From positions 1 to 42,747 of the forward strand of contig JAGCFP010000020.1 of assembly GCA_017650045.1 (NCBI GenBank): 42,747 nucleotides of DNA. Direction: 5' to 3'. The translations under genes were made by a program, and so were the position numbers. The stretch is from Bacteroidaceae bacterium. GTDB lineage: Bacteria > Bacteroidota > Bacteroidia > Bacteroidales > Bacteroidaceae. Below are positions 42,447-42,747 of the stretch, in pieces. The notes under the pieces were generated by a model. It was not told where the DNA came from. It saw only the letters and a list, made by a program, of their open reading frames with translations, and did not search any database. The stretch's first letter is position 1, and every line of letters starts with the position of its first letter.

Positions 42447-42454
42447 CTAAGGTA
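42447..42454 (-). promoter_or_regulatory. Possible -7 box of the V-ATPase operon
   Basis: Minus-strand TACCTTAG, one change from TACCTTTG, about 65 nt upstream of subunit E. No clear -33 TTTG. The gap 42382-42577 otherwise holds A/T-rich sequence without a gene. Confidence 0.35.
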
Positions 42455-42570
42455 ATAATTTTTTTTTAATTATGTGCATGAATGGGGAAACAATCCAAAA
42501 AAAACTTTTTTCTATTCAACCAATAACAGAATATATGCAAGTTTTATTCAATTTGGAAACTACATATAAC

Positions 42571-42609
42571 AAAAAAGGCGGGTGGACTCCACAATTGGAA
42601 TCCACCCGC
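42571..42609 (-). terminator. rRNA operon terminator
   Basis: Strong GC stem GCGGGTGGA (42578-42586) with TCCACCCGC (42601-42609), extended inward by three more pairs, followed on the minus strand by CCTTTTTT. Ends the rRNA operon just after 5S. Confidence 0.9.
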
Positions 42610-42619
42610 TCTCGCAAGA

Positions 42620-42729
42620 CGGCAGCTACCTACTCTCCCACCCGCTAAGGCAGTACCATCGGCGTAGGCGGGCTTAACTTCTCTGTTCGGGATGGGAAGA
42701 GGTGGAACCCCGCCGCAATAGCCACCTGA
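42620..42729 (-). rRNA. rrf: 5S ribosomal RNA
   Basis: The minus strand carries the conserved 5S core CACCTCTTCCCATCCCGAAC, AGAGAAGTTAAGC, CGCCGATGGTACTGC and GGGTGGGAGAGTAGGTAGC. The ends are set by helix I, GGTGGC (42721-42726) pairing with GCTGCC (42621-42626), so the limits are accurate to a few bases. About 110 nt. The 23S gene should lie beyond the right edge. Confidence 0.95.
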
Positions 42730-42747
42730 ATAAGGTTGACACACTGA

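Noticed and set aside
42544-42744. Reading frame of 66 codons on the minus strand at the right edge
   Set aside because: It lies over the 5S rRNA and its terminator and has no protein-like features.

Overview
The window looks like chromosomal DNA of a Bacteroidales bacterium, most likely a Prevotellaceae or Prevotella-like gut or rumen anaerobe. The evidence is the repeated promoter signature TTTG-(about 20 nt)-TAnnTTTG with no clear Shine-Dalgarno sequences, a ribosomal protein S16 with a long Ala/Lys tail, a glycogen synthase of the eukaryote-like GT3 type, a seven-gene V-type ATPase operon with a DUF2764 gene, and the sequence of the 5S rRNA. Genus-level placement is an inference from gene content only.

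Layout. 1-2178: the trailer end of a CRISPR array (33 full 36-bp repeats, 29/30-bp spacers) that continues past the left edge; no cas gene is inside the window. 2283-6332, minus strand: a four-gene operon (small membrane protein, secreted esterase-like protein, YccF-type membrane protein, Gfo/Idh/MocA oxidoreductase), plus a tandem paralogue of the small membrane protein with its own promoter. 6405-10794, plus strand: tRNA-Gly(CCC), then a cobalamin nucleotide-loop assembly operon cobU-cobT-cobS-cobC ending in an NhaC-type antiporter. 10795-13624: rpsP, a CDF metal transporter and a thioredoxin-fold lipoprotein. 13725-17391, minus strand: an overlapping operon of a YdiB-like quinate/shikimate dehydrogenase and a complete TRAP transporter. 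17487-18908: a divergent DNA-alkylation-repair pair (ogt and an AlkD-like protein). 18942-21461: ThuA-like secreted protein, ResB-like protein and CcsA, a system II cytochrome c maturation module. 21563-24565, minus strand: GH125 alpha-mannosidase and a Tat-exported Gfo/Idh/MocA protein.

24566-25099 has no gene. It holds a 208-bp element with perfect 26-bp terminal inverted repeats and nested hairpins built from a GTGAAGTG motif, the least explained structure in the window. 25100-27379: a BlaI-type repressor and an M56 (BlaR1-like) membrane protease whose C-terminal half carries two TonB-plug-like modules. 27781-32048: glycogen synthase and alpha-glucan phosphorylase. 32121-34568: a tyrosine autokinase with a Gly-Tyr repeat tail. 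34873-42381: the V-ATPase operon E-DUF2764-A-B-D-I-K. 42578-42729: terminator and 5S rRNA of an rRNA operon that enters from the right edge.

A common theme is sodium-coupled membrane energetics: the V-ATPase K subunit keeps the Na+-ligand residues of the Enterococcus hirae rotor, and the window also holds an NhaC antiporter and a TRAP transporter, a class normally driven by Na+. All function calls rest on reading motifs by eye; no database search was run.
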